Shown in pieces: positions 1 to 8,600 of a stretch of 64,000 nucleotides of DNA. Source of the stretch: Arthrobacter sp. ISL-28 (lineage in GTDB: Bacteria > Actinomycetota > Actinomycetes > Actinomycetales > Micrococcaceae); NCBI RefSeq assembly GCF_018613875.1, contig NZ_JAGGPJ010000011.1:1-64000 (forward strand), read 5' to 3'. Both the position numbers and the translations under genes were made by a program. Positions within the stretch are counted from its first letter, which is position 1, and every line of letters starts with the position of its first letter. Below the pieces are notes generated by a model, which had not been told where the DNA came from, searched no databases, and worked only from the letters and a program-made list of their open reading frames with translations.

Positions 1-208
1 CGATGACCGTTCCATCAGCCGCCCCCGCCACATCCGCCGGAAGCGCTTCGGTGACCACAGCATGCGGGTAATCGAACACCCCACTGCCAAGTTCCTTCCC
101 ATCCCGGACCCGGACCACCACAGCCCGCCCCGACAGAGTGCCGTAATCCACCCCAATCACGTAATTTTCGCTGCCGGGGTTGAAACCGGTGTCGTCACTC
201 GATTGCAT
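1..208 (-). CDS. araB: L-ribulokinase, N-terminal part (runs off the window)
   Basis: These are the first 69 codons of L-ribulokinase, the cytosolic kinase that converts L-ribulose to L-ribulose 5-phosphate in arabinose catabolism. Residues 18-28 read IGVDYGTLSGR, the first phosphate-binding turn of FGGY kinases in the form typical of AraB. The ATG at 208 has a GGAGG Shine-Dalgarno at 215-219 with 6-base spacing. The rest of the gene lies before base 1. It is transcribed away from the arabinan-degrading genes but shares their GTTAGCG operator, which overlaps its promoter. The family call is firm; the substrate rests on the motif and the arabinose context. Confidence 0.9.
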   Translation of the reverse strand, partial: MQSSDDTGFNPGSENYVIGVDYGTLSGRAVVVRVRDGKELGSGVFDYPHAVVTEALPADVAGAADGTVI

Positions 209-275
209 GCTAAACCTCCATCCGGGAGGTACTGGCCCCTGTGCCCGGTGTCGAAAACGTAAAAGATTCTCTTAG

Positions 276-305
276 ATTGTGAACGCTAACATAGCTGCAC
301 GTCAA
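276..305 (-). promoter_or_regulatory. araB promoter with LacI-type operator
   Basis: On the minus strand a TTGACG -35 (305-300) is followed by a 17-base spacer ending in GTTAGCGT and a TCACAAT -10-like hexamer. The operator ATGTTAGCGTTCACAAT occupies 292-276 and so overlaps the -10. The layout is the same as at 5886-5915 upstream of the sugar transporter. Repression by a LacI protein that lets go on binding sugar is inferred from position. Confidence 0.65.
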
Positions 306-371
306 GCATTGGCGGTGACCAACTTCAGGCCGGATCCGGCTTCTGCAGAACCCTCAGTGCAGTGCATTATC

Positions 372-415
372 GGGACAGGCACCACTGGGATTGGCACCAC
401 TGGGACATGCACCAT
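372..415. repeat. three 15-base tandem repeats
   Basis: Three tandem units occupy 372-386, 387-401 and 402-415: GGGACAGGCACCACT, GGGATTGGCACCACT and GGGACATGCACCAT. They run directly into the GGGACAG arm of the hairpin at 416-456. They lie downstream of the GH43 gene and upstream of the araB promoter. No open frame of convincing composition uses them. Confidence 0.6.
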
Positions 416-456
416 GGGACAGGGGGCTCCGCTACGACGGCGGAGCCCGCTGTCCC
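416..456. terminator. strong hairpin downstream of the GH43 gene
   Basis: Arms 416-432 and 440-456 pair over 17 bases with one G-G mismatch around a 7-base loop. It sits 120 bases past the stop of the minus-strand GH43 gene. There is no U-tract, so termination is inferred. Apart from this, the tandem repeats and the araB promoter, the gap 209-576 shows nothing. Confidence 0.5.
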
Positions 457-576
457 TGTGGAGGTCAGAGTCCTTCGGGCCTCAAGCCCTTCTGGGGCGT
501 TCTAACCCGAGGTACGAGGGGAAGCCCCTCTTGGGAGTGGCAAGGCCCTTTTTTGAGAGCGGGACCCATAGCGCCC

Positions 577-2832
577 TTAGCCGAGTTGGCTATGAAGGCG
601 TTCCAGCTCAGTTTTGGTAACGGGCAGGACAGTGCCGTGGCGCGGGGCGCGCGGCAGTTCGTAGTTGCTTGAGAGCTTCCAGTTGGGGTTTTCGAGACTG
701 GTGCTTTCCAGCGGGATGTAGCCGCGGCCGCCAAATTCATCCACGAAGAGGTAGTACTTCTCTTCGGTGTTTGATTTGAAGATGGTCGGCCCTTCAACGC
801 CGCCGGTCCCGGCGTTCTTGCCGATGCAGTTGGCCATCAGGGACCAGTTACGCGGGTTCGTGGTCGGCAGATCGACGGCCAGCAGGTCCGTGGACTTCTC
901 CTGCATGATGTCCAGGCAACCGGAGACACGGGCCTCGTCCTTGCTGAAGCGGTAATAGGTGCCTCCCTCCTTGATGACGGTGGAGTCGATGACGGAGTTT
1001 CCCGGGTCATTCCAGACTTTGGCCTCGCTGAACGTCCGGAAATCCCGTGTGGTGGAATACATCATCTTGTTGTGGGTGCCGCCGGCATGGTTCGGGTCAT
1101 TGTCGGCGTAGATCTTGGAGGCCCAGTAGACGACATAGGCGCCTATTTTCTCGTCGTAGTGGGCTTCCGGCGCCCAGGTGTTTCCTGCCGTGTCCGGCGA
1201 GACTTTCACGTGCCGCTGCTCGGACCAGTTCACGAGGTCCGTTGACTCCCAGACCTCCAGGTGCTGGCTGCCCATGCGCTGGGAAGCATCCCACGAAGTC
1301 CCGCTGCCGATGGAGAGGTCGGTAGCGATCATGTAGAACTTGTCACCCTCCGGGGAGCGGATGATGAAGGGGTCGCGCAGGCCCTTGGTTCCAAGGCCCG
1401 ATTTCAGAACCGGCTGTCCGCCGTTGAGTTCGTCCCACTTGAGCGCGTCGTTGCCCCGGCTGGCTGCCATGAAGATGTTCTCTCCGGCGATGTCGTTGCC
1501 GGTGAAATATGCGAAGGCGTAGCCTTCCTTGGCTTCTGCTTTGGGCAACGGAAGGACGGTGGCCCGGAATGACCTCTTAACCTTGGTCTTGCCGTAGCTG
1601 ACGAATGCGTGAAGGTTCAGCTTGACGGGCTCGTTTCCGTAGGCCGGCCGCGTAACCTCGCCGCCCGCAGTGATGACGGACTCGTCGCCCGACTTCCATT
1701 CAACAGTGGTTCCGTGCAGTCCCCTGGTAGGAAGGGTGATGTTGCCACGGATTCCCTCGGCATGCCATATAGTGAGGGCGGCTGAGGCCTCGCTGACTTT
1801 CTGTTCGTCGCTGATGTCCTCGATCACCGTGACGGTGAACGTCTTGGAAGCTGATGCCTCACCTAACGTTGCGGTGGCCGTCAGCGTCACTTCCGCGTTT
1901 CCCGTTCCGTAGGCGGGGCGGGTCACGGCCCCTGTGGACGAGACCACGGCCTCGTTCGACGACGACCACGTGTACGCAGACCCGTTGGGTCCTGTGAGTG
2001 GCAGTTTCAGGCCGCCGGTGATGGCGCTTGTGTCCCCGAGCGCCAGGTCCTGCAGATCGAGGGCCACCCGCTCTTCCGGCGAGACGTAGCCGAGCTCGCG
2101 CACTTCGGCTGCCGAGAGGGCACGGTTGTACACGCGGAAGTCGCGGACCTGCCCCTTCAGGTACTTGTCGCCGCTGTAGACCGATCGTCCCAGGTAATTG
2201 GCCGTCGTGGTGCCGCCGCCGATGCTGCCAGGCGTGATGGTCACGCCGCTCTTCCGGGCGACTTCGACGCCGTCCTCGTACAGTACCGCGGTGCCGCCGG
2301 CGAGGGTGTAGGTGATGGTCTTCCAGGCCCCTCGGGCGAGGTCCCTGCCGGCACTGGCAGTCTGCTCCGTCGACCAGTTGCCGCTGGCAATGGACGTCCG
2401 GTACGAGTTGCCGGTGGTGAACAAATAGCCATTCCCGACGCCGTTTGTCGTGTTGCCGAGTCCCCAAATGAAATAGGGGGCGGGCTGGTCCGAAGCCAGT
2501 TTCACGTCGGTCGAAACGGTGATGGAGTTAAGCCCCCGCATGATGTCGTTGGGAAGCCTGACATGGCCGTTGGTGCCGCCGAGCTGCAGGCCTTCACCGC
2601 CCAGGCGGCTGGCGTCGCCACTGATGACGCCGTTGTGGCCGTTTCCGGAGGTGTCTTCGGCAACGGCTCCGGTCGGTTCGGTCAGGTTGTATTTGAGGAC
2701 GAGGCCGTCGTCAATGGCGGCTTGAGCGGGGGTGCTTGCCGCAAGGCCGCCAAGCCCAAGGACGGCCGCGGTAAGGGCCGCCGGTCCTGTGCGGGCTCTA
2801 AAGGGGGTGAAGGGCATCGAGGACACTTTCAT
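577..2832 (-). CDS. secreted multidomain GH43 glycosidase (LamG + Ig-like + GH43)
   Basis: A 751-residue exported enzyme, likely acting on arabinan or arabinoxylan side chains outside the cell. Residues 1-39 are a Sec signal peptide ending in AQAA. Residues 40-245 resemble a LamG/concanavalin-like carbohydrate-binding domain. Residues 255-336 and 343-426 are two bacterial Ig-like modules, each with a TRPAYG turn. Residues 435-751 are a GH43 five-bladed propeller: candidate catalytic residues are D487 in RDPF, D616 in VIDSTV and E680 in VEGPTIF; WAPE at 553-556 is also typical. ATGs at 2832 and 2817 are both possible and neither has a clear SD. It lies 197 bases downstream of the GH51 gene on the same strand. 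Exact linkage specificity cannot be read from sequence. Confidence 0.82.
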   Translation of the reverse strand: MKVSSMPFTPFRARTGPAALTAAVLGLGGLAASTPAQAAIDDGLVLKYNLTEPTGAVAEDTSGNGHNGVISGDASRLGGEGLQLGGTNGHVRLPNDIMRGLNSITVSTDVKLASDQPAPYFIWGLGNTTNGVGNGYLFTTGNSYRTSIASGNWSTEQTASAGRDLARGAWKTITYTLAGGTAVLYEDGVEVARKSGVTITPGSIGGGTTTANYLGRSVYSGDKYLKGQVRDFRVYNRALSAAEVRELGYVSPEERVALDLQDLALGDTSAITGGLKLPLTGPNGSAYTWSSSNEAVVSSTGAVTRPAYGTGNAEVTLTATATLGEASASKTFTVTVIEDISDEQKVSEASAALTIWHAEGIRGNITLPTRGLHGTTVEWKSGDESVITAGGEVTRPAYGNEPVKLNLHAFVSYGKTKVKRSFRATVLPLPKAEAKEGYAFAYFTGNDIAGENIFMAASRGNDALKWDELNGGQPVLKSGLGTKGLRDPFIIRSPEGDKFYMIATDLSIGSGTSWDASQRMGSQHLEVWESTDLVNWSEQRHVKVSPDTAGNTWAPEAHYDEKIGAYVVYWASKIYADNDPNHAGGTHNKMMYSTTRDFRTFSEAKVWNDPGNSVIDSTVIKEGGTYYRFSKDEARVSGCLDIMQEKSTDLLAVDLPTTNPRNWSLMANCIGKNAGTGGVEGPTIFKSNTEEKYYLFVDEFGGRGYIPLESTSLENPNWKLSSNYELPRAPRHGTVLPVTKTELERLHSQLG

Positions 2833-3029
2833 TACGGCGGCGCCGGGCCGCGGTTAACGGGTGGTGTTGGGGAGGGCGTTAGGGAGGCCGCAGCTGCACG
2901 TACCGGTTCATCAGGCGCGGACTGGCGCGGAAGTAATGCGGGGGTGGTGCGGAACAGTTCCGAACTCACAGGAGGGGCCGGCCGGTTTGTCAGCCGGGCC
3001 CATCCCGGTGATGCACTGGGTTACGTTTG

Positions 3030-5570
3030 CTACTTGCGTGTGCCGTCAGCCAAGCGGATGAAGGTCACGGACTTGGGCTCGAAGGTGTAGGTGAACTTAG
3101 GCCCTGCACCGCTGAAAGTGCTGGCAGCGGAGGCGAGGTTCTGGCCGTCGGAAGTCTCGGTGAGCGTTGTTACGGCGGCAGTGGCTGCGATCCCGGCCGC
3201 CCCGGAAACATTGATGTCAACGGGAGCCTTTTCGGTTGAGGTGTTGACGACCTTGACAATGGTGTCGCCTGACGTTTCATCCTTCGTGACCACGGAGTAG
3301 ACGGGATCCGCGGTTGTATCGTCAACCGTTCCCCACAGGACGTTGTCCAGGTAGAGTTTCGCGATGCGCCCGGTCACTTCGATGCGGATGTCGTATTCGT
3401 GGCCTGTCTGGATTACGGTGTTGCGCTCAATAACGTTCGTCTTCGCGCCGTTGACTGCTTTTTCAACCACGGAGCGGGAGTTGTTCCAGCCGCCGAGGTT
3501 CCACCAGAAGTAGTTTCCTGTGTCCTTGACTCCGAAGGAGACGAGGAAGCCTTCTGAACCTGCGAGTTTGGTTGCCTTGGTGCTGAGCGTGTAATTGCTC
3601 CATTCGGGATTTCCGGCGGTGACCATGGTGTTCTGGGCTGTGGTGCTGGACTGAACGTAGGCGCCGTCCTGGATAGACCAGGATCCGGTTCCGTTGCCCG
3701 TCCAGGCTGCATCGGTGCCGGAGAAATCGTCGCTGAACAACGTCGAACCGTCGTTTCCGGTCACCTTGACGTTGTCGTATTTGGCGGAGGTGGCCCACGT
3801 GGACAGCCCGATCTTGCCTGCAATCGGGGCCACAGCATTGGCAGGGTTTTCCTGCTTGCTCGGCACCACCTGGGTTCCGACGTTGTTCATGAACAGCTTC
3901 TGGACCTCGTAGTTCGGGGTGGTCCGTATCGACGTTCCGTTGAAGAACATCATGTCCGGGCTCCACTGCGTGTTCGCCTCGTTGGCGATGAGGGGTGCGT
4001 AGGACGCCATCTTGACCACGTCTGCATTGCGCTCGAGTCCGGTCATGTAGGAGGCTTCCGCGAGAGCGTTGGCAGGCTTGTTGCCGCGGGAGGCATATTC
4101 GCCGAGGAAGACCTTGTAGCGGTTGCGGTCGTACGAGTCGTAGCGGTGGTTGTTGTTCAGGAACCAGGAGGGATCGTTGTAGTAGTGCTCATCGACGAAG
4201 TCGACGCCCGTCGCGGCATTGAATTTCGAAAGGTCGTCGAATTCGGGGCCCTGGCTGAACGGCCCGGTGTTTCCGATGATCTTGATCTCGGGGTGGGCTG
4301 CCCTGACTGCGTTGTAGAACTGGGTGAAGTAGGCCTTGAATTCGGGCTTGTACTCCTCGTTGCCCAGACCGATGCGGTCGAGGTTATAGGGCTCAGGATG
4401 GCCGTAGGCAATGCGCTTGGCGCCCCAGTAGGTGCTGGCATCGCCGTTGGCGAATTCGATGAGATCCAGGGTGTCCTGGATGTACCGGTCAAGGGTCGCC
4501 TGGTCAGGAGCTATTTTGGTGTCGCCGCACCCCGTGACACCCACGGGAACAACGGGGACGGGGATTGCGCCCATATCCTCGGCCCACTGGAAGTACTCCA
4601 TGTATCCGAGTCCGTACGTCTGGTTGTAGCCCCAGAAGTTCCGGTTCGCCGGCCGCCGCTCCACCGGTCCGATGGTTTCCTTCCACTGGTAGGTACGGGC
4701 GCGGGTGTAGTTGGGCGCTGAATAGGTGTCGTAGCTGCCGGTATTGACGATGCAGCCGCCCGGGAAGCGCAGGAATCCGGGGTTGAGATCTGCGATCTTT
4801 TCGGCGAGGTCCTTCCTCAGGCCATTCGCCCGGCCGTTCCACGTGTCCTGGGGGAACAGGGAAATCATGTCCAGCCGGACGGTGCCGGTTCCCTGGACCA
4901 CAGTGGCCAGCCTGCCGGCTCCGGTGGAGGACTTGGGCGACAATGTCACCTCGTATTTGGCCCACCTGTCACCCTTGATCTTGATGGTGGCCATGTCCAG
5001 GCGCGCACCTTCGGCGGTCTCCAGCGTTACGGCAAGACTCGTTCCGGCCGGGTTGGACGTGCGCGCCCAGACTGAGTAGTTGTACTTCTTGTGGGCCTCA
5101 AGCTTCTGGCCGGCGTTCCAGCCGCTGTTACGGACGCCGATTCCGGCGCCGCCGCCGGCGCCGGCACTGACGGCGTCGATTTTGAGGTAGTTCCGGTTGT
5201 TTTGGTTCAGTCGGTTGTCATCGTTGACGACGGCGGCAGTTCCGTCACTGCCCCGCTTCAGGACCTCCCAGGCGGTCATCGGAGAGTAGCTGCGGCTGTC
5301 CCCCGAACTGAATTCGAACGACCGGTTCTGGACGAGTTCCGCGTAAATGCCGCCGTCGGCGCCTTGGTTGATGTCCTCATAAAAAGCCCCGTACATTGTC
5401 GAATCGATCGAAGGCCCGGTCTCAGCGGCGTTGACGTTGATGGTGCGGTTCGTTGCGGACTCTGCATTGGCGCCCAGAGCCGGGCCCAGTGACAGCATCG
5501 CTGCTGCCAGTGATCCGGCAAGCGCCATGGTGCAGGCCCGCTGTGCGGGACCTGATGGTTTTGATGGCAT
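3030..5570 (-). CDS. secreted alpha-L-arabinofuranosidase, GH51 type with nested domain
   Basis: An 846-residue exported GH51 enzyme that should release terminal L-arabinofuranose from arabinan and arabinoxylan. The signal peptide ends near residue 37 (GANA). A CBM4/9-like region spans about 85-240. The TIM-barrel region follows, with acid/base E405 in GLGNEE and nucleophile E491 in FLGEYAS. A LamG/DUF1080-like jelly-roll (about 585-735, starting SDDFSGTDAAW) interrupts the C-terminal GH51 beta domain, which resumes at about 745 (SGDTIVKVVN). The ATG at 5570 has GGAGAAAGG about 11 bases upstream. Divergent from the sugar transporter, with a GTTAACGCTAAC operator at 5700-5713. Its product would feed the transporter and araB. 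Confidence 0.9.
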   Translation of the reverse strand: MPSKPSGPAQRACTMALAGSLAAAMLSLGPALGANAESATNRTINVNAAETGPSIDSTMYGAFYEDINQGADGGIYAELVQNRSFEFSSGDSRSYSPMTAWEVLKRGSDGTAAVVNDDNRLNQNNRNYLKIDAVSAGAGGGAGIGVRNSGWNAGQKLEAHKKYNYSVWARTSNPAGTSLAVTLETAEGARLDMATIKIKGDRWAKYEVTLSPKSSTGAGRLATVVQGTGTVRLDMISLFPQDTWNGRANGLRKDLAEKIADLNPGFLRFPGGCIVNTGSYDTYSAPNYTRARTYQWKETIGPVERRPANRNFWGYNQTYGLGYMEYFQWAEDMGAIPVPVVPVGVTGCGDTKIAPDQATLDRYIQDTLDLIEFANGDASTYWGAKRIAYGHPEPYNLDRIGLGNEEYKPEFKAYFTQFYNAVRAAHPEIKIIGNTGPFSQGPEFDDLSKFNAATGVDFVDEHYYNDPSWFLNNNHRYDSYDRNRYKVFLGEYASRGNKPANALAEASYMTGLERNADVVKMASYAPLIANEANTQWSPDMMFFNGTSIRTTPNYEVQKLFMNNVGTQVVPSKQENPANAVAPIAGKIGLSTWATSAKYDNVKVTGNDGSTLFSDDFSGTDAAWTGNGTGSWSIQDGAYVQSSTTAQNTMVTAGNPEWSNYTLSTKATKLAGSEGFLVSFGVKDTGNYFWWNLGGWNNSRSVVEKAVNGAKTNVIERNTVIQTGHEYDIRIEVTGRIAKLYLDNVLWGTVDDTTADPVYSVVTKDETSGDTIVKVVNTSTEKAPVDINVSGAAGIAATAAVTTLTETSDGQNLASAASTFSGAGPKFTYTFEPKSVTFIRLADGTRK

Positions 5571-5699
5571 GGAAGAGATGGCCTTTCTCCATTGAACGGT
5601 CCGCCGGCTCGCCGGCGCAGCTCAGGCAGGGCGGCCGCCGACAGTTGCAGGATGCAGACTGTCCTCGGGCGGAGCCGCCGATGAATGGGTGACAAAAGC

Positions 5700-5713
5700 T
5701 GTTAACGCTAACA
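5700..5713 (-). promoter_or_regulatory. LacI-type operator upstream of the GH51 gene
   Basis: TGTTAACGCTAACA is a near-perfect palindrome 130 bases upstream of the arabinofuranosidase start. It shares the GTTANCGCTAAC core with the site in front of the LacI gene (13514-13525) and the half-site of the araB and transporter operators. I could not place a matching -35/-10 with confidence. Together with the 5886-5915 site it explains most of the divergent gap 5571-6002. Confidence 0.65.
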
Positions 5714-5885
5714 AAGGCTGCGTCGGGAAAAGTATTCGGCAACTTTGCAGTCTTGTAAAGGGCGCCTGTCGGGGATGCCATCTTATTCCGGAGCCTGAAT
5801 CGAAATATTCTTCCCGGCTTCGGACGTGCCCCAAGGGAGGGTGTCGCCAATTCCGGACAACCCGTGGAATTGTGACCTGAACTAC

Positions 5886-5915
5886 TTGACGGCTTTATTT
5901 GTTAGCGTTCACAAT
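5886..5915 (+). promoter_or_regulatory. promoter and operator of the sugar ABC transporter operon
   Basis: TTGACG (5886-5891) is followed by a 17-base spacer ending in GTTAGCGT and TCACAAT (5909-5915). The operator TTGTTAGCGTTCACAAT (5899-5915) matches the araB site in 16 of 17 bases. The start codon lies 88 bases downstream. Confidence 0.7.
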
Positions 5916-6002
5916 GAGTCGCAGAGCGCATCAGCTCACTTGCAGCGATGGCGGTGTTCGTAGTCTCCCGCCTGCATGTAACTACGCCTCCGGGAGGATG
6001 TT

Positions 6003-6977
6003 GTGTTTAAGAAATCCCTGATTGCGGTCGCCGCCGCATCGATGCTCACGTTGACAGCCTGCGGCGGGACCGGCAGTGCTGCCGGCACCGCGGGCACTGA
6101 CAAGATCACCATGGGTTTTGCCCAGGTCGGCGCCGAGAGCGGATGGCGCACCGCGAACACCAAGTCCGTACAGGAATCCGCCAAGAAGGCCGGGGTCGAT
6201 CTGAAGTTCTCGGACGCCCAGCAGAAGCAAGAGAACCAGATCAAGGCGATCCGCTCCTACATTCAGCAGAAAGTCGACGTCATTGCCTTCTCCCCCGTCG
6301 TGGAGTCCGGCTGGGACACAGTGCTGAAGGAGGCCAAGACGGCCAATATTCCCGTCATCCTGACGGACCGGGCGGTGGATTCCTCTGACAAGACCCTGTA
6401 CAAGACGTTCCTCGGTTCCGACTTCGTTGAAGAAGGCAAAAAGGCCGGCGACTGGGTGGTCGAGGACTCCAAGTCCGCATCGGACACCGTGAACATCGTC
6501 GAGATTCAGGGAACCACCGGATCCGCACCTGCGAACGACAGGAAGGAAGGGTTCGAGGAGGCAATCAAGGCCAATCCGAAGCTGAAGATCATCGCCTCCC
6601 AGAGCGGGGACTTCACCCGCAGCGGCGGCAAGCAGGTCATGGAGGCCTTCCTCAAGAACAACCCGGACATCGATGTTGTCTTCGCCCACAATGACGACGA
6701 AGGCCTGGGCGCCATCGAGGCCATCGAAGCTGCCGGCAAGGTCCCCGGCAAGGACATCAAAATCGTCACCATTGACGCTGTGAAGGACGGAATGACCGCC
6801 CTGAGCAACGGCAAGATCAACTTCATCGTTGAATGCAGCCCGATGCTCGGCGACCAGCTCATGGATCTCGCCAAGAAGGTTCTCGCCGGTGAGAGCGTCC
6901 CGGAACGGGTCGTCACGGAGGAAACCACCTTCACCCAGGAGCAGGCCAAGCAGGTTCTTGCCAGCCGCCCCTACTGA
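6003..6977 (+). CDS. sugar ABC transporter substrate-binding lipoprotein, YtfQ-like
   Basis: A 324-residue periplasmic-binding-protein-fold lipoprotein that captures a sugar outside the membrane. The N-terminus has a short signal ending in the lipobox LTAC with C20 as the lipidation site. The core (MGFAQVGAESGWR, AIRSYIQQKVDVIAFSPV, TLYKTFLGSDF) is the pattern of the YtfQ galactofuranose-binding family. The GTG at 6003 has GGGAGG at 5991-5996. It is first in a four-gene transporter operon. The arabinose context and shared operator suggest L-arabinose, perhaps the furanose form, rather than galactofuranose; that is inference. Confidence 0.88.
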   Translation: MFKKSLIAVAAASMLTLTACGGTGSAAGTAGTDKITMGFAQVGAESGWRTANTKSVQESAKKAGVDLKFSDAQQKQENQIKAIRSYIQQKVDVIAFSPVVESGWDTVLKEAKTANIPVILTDRAVDSSDKTLYKTFLGSDFVEEGKKAGDWVVEDSKSASDTVNIVEIQGTTGSAPANDRKEGFEEAIKANPKLKIIASQSGDFTRSGGKQVMEAFLKNNPDIDVVFAHNDDEGLGAIEAIEAAGKVPGKDIKIVTIDAVKDGMTALSNGKINFIVECSPMLGDQLMDLAKKVLAGESVPERVVTEETTFTQEQAKQVLASRPY

Positions 6978-7067
6978 GTTCACGGCGTCCCTGAACGCCC
7001 GTGCGGCGACGGACCACCCCGCCGCCGCACGGCGCCCGCCGCATGGCAGACCTAGCACAGAAAAGAT

Positions 7068-8600
7068 ATGAGGATGAACGAAAGCGTTCCGGTCGTCGAG
7101 ATGACCGACATAGCAATTGGCTTCCCAGGAGTTAAGGCGCTCGACGGAGTCAACTTCCGCCTGTTCCAGGGTGAAGTGCATGCACTCATGGGAGAGAACG
7201 GTGCGGGCAAGTCCACCCTCATCAAGGCCCTGACCGGCGTCTACACCATCGATTCCGGCACCATGACCGTGCTCGGCGAGCGCAAGCAGTTCCCGACGCC
7301 GGCCGCATCGCAGGCGGCCGGCATCAGCACTGTCTATCAAGAGGTCAACCTCTGCCCCAACCTGACGGTTGAAGAAAACGTGCTGCTGGGCCGCGAGCCG
7401 CGCCGCCGGGGCTCCATTGACTGGAAGGGCGTGCGGTCCCGGACCCGGGAGGTCCTCGCAGAGCTGCACCTGGACCATGTGGATCCCGGTTCCCTGCTGT
7501 CCTCGCATTCCATCGCGGTCCAGCAACTCATCGCCATTGCCAGGTCAGTGGAGATCAACGCCAAGGTCCTCATCCTGGATGAGCCAACGTCGAGCCTGGA
7601 CGCCGATGAAGTCAACCAGCTCTTCCGCGTGATCAGGGACCTCCGTGAGCGCGGCGTCGCGATCTTGTTCGTCTCCCATTTCCTCGAGCAGGTCTACGAG
7701 ATCTCGGACCGCATGACCGTCCTGCGCAACGGCAAGCTCGTGGGCGAATACATGACCCGGGACCTCTCCCGCATGAACCTCATTTCCAAGATGATCGGCA
7801 AGGAGCTGGAAGCACTTGCGGAGCTGGACCATGCCCCTGCCCGGACCCGCGCCAGAACAGGCTCCGGCGTGACGCCCTTCCTTGAGGCGAGCGGAATCGG
7901 CAGGAAAGGATCAGTTTCAGATGTGAACCTCTCCATCTACCCCGGCGAGGTCGTTGGCCTCGCCGGTCTGCTGGGAGCGGGCCGGACAGAGATTGCCAGG
8001 CTCATCTTCGGCGCCGACAAAGCAGATGAGGGCTCCATAAAGATCAAGGGCGTCGGCCAAAAGGTCCGCTCCCCGCGGGCAGCCATCGATAAGCGGATCG
8101 GGTTCTGCTCCGAAGACCGCAAAGAGGAAGGCCTTATCGGCGACCTCTCGGTCCGCGACAATCTCGTGCTGGCCATGCAGGCCAGCAAAGGCTGGGCGCG
8201 CCGCGTCCCCCGCCGCATCCAGGACGAGCTGGTGGCCGAATACATCGCCACGCTCGATATCCGGCCGGCAAACCCCGATGCGCTCATCCGCAACCTCAGC
8301 GGCGGGAACCAGCAGAAGGTTCTTCTCGCCCGCTGGCTGGTCACCTCCCCCGAACTGCTGATCCTTGATGAGCCAACCAGGGGAATCGACATCGGGGCGA
8401 AGACCCAGATCCAAAAGCTTGTCAACAGCTTGGCGACCGAAGGGATGTCCATCCTCTTCATCTCCTCGGAGCTCGAAGAGGTCCTACGCCTGAGCGACCG
8501 AGTCGCCGTCATCAAGGACAGGAAAATGGTCGCCGAAATCAAGAATGACGACGTTTCAGTGGAAGACGTCATGACGGTCATCGCCGGAGGTACGCAATGA
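7068..8600 (+). CDS. sugar ABC transporter ATP-binding protein, two ABC domains
   Basis: A 510-residue duplicated ABC ATPase of the CUT2 class (YtfR/RbsA/AraG type) that powers sugar import. The first domain has Walker A GENGAGKST near residue 42 and Walker B VLILDEPTSSLD; its signature is degenerate (SHSIAVQQ), as is usual in this class. The second half has a degenerate Walker A (LLGAGRTE) and a canonical LSGGNQQK signature followed by LLILDEPTRGID. The start could be ATG 7068 or 7074; neither has a strong SD. It overlaps the following permease by 4 bases (ATGA), indicating translational coupling. Confidence 0.92.
   Translation: MRMNESVPVVEMTDIAIGFPGVKALDGVNFRLFQGEVHALMGENGAGKSTLIKALTGVYTIDSGTMTVLGERKQFPTPAASQAAGISTVYQEVNLCPNLTVEENVLLGREPRRRGSIDWKGVRSRTREVLAELHLDHVDPGSLLSSHSIAVQQLIAIARSVEINAKVLILDEPTSSLDADEVNQLFRVIRDLRERGVAILFVSHFLEQVYEISDRMTVLRNGKLVGEYMTRDLSRMNLISKMIGKELEALAELDHAPARTRARTGSGVTPFLEASGIGRKGSVSDVNLSIYPGEVVGLAGLLGAGRTEIARLIFGADKADEGSIKIKGVGQKVRSPRAAIDKRIGFCSEDRKEEGLIGDLSVRDNLVLAMQASKGWARRVPRRIQDELVAEYIATLDIRPANPDALIRNLSGGNQQKVLLARWLVTSPELLILDEPTRGIDIGAKTQIQKLVNSLATEGMSILFISSELEEVLRLSDRVAVIKDRKMVAEIKNDDVSVEDVMTVIAGGTQ

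Noticed and set aside
5982..7526. 514-codon minus-strand frame opposite the sugar-binding protein and ATPase
   Set aside because: It is antisense to two clear genes and has the composition of a shadow frame.
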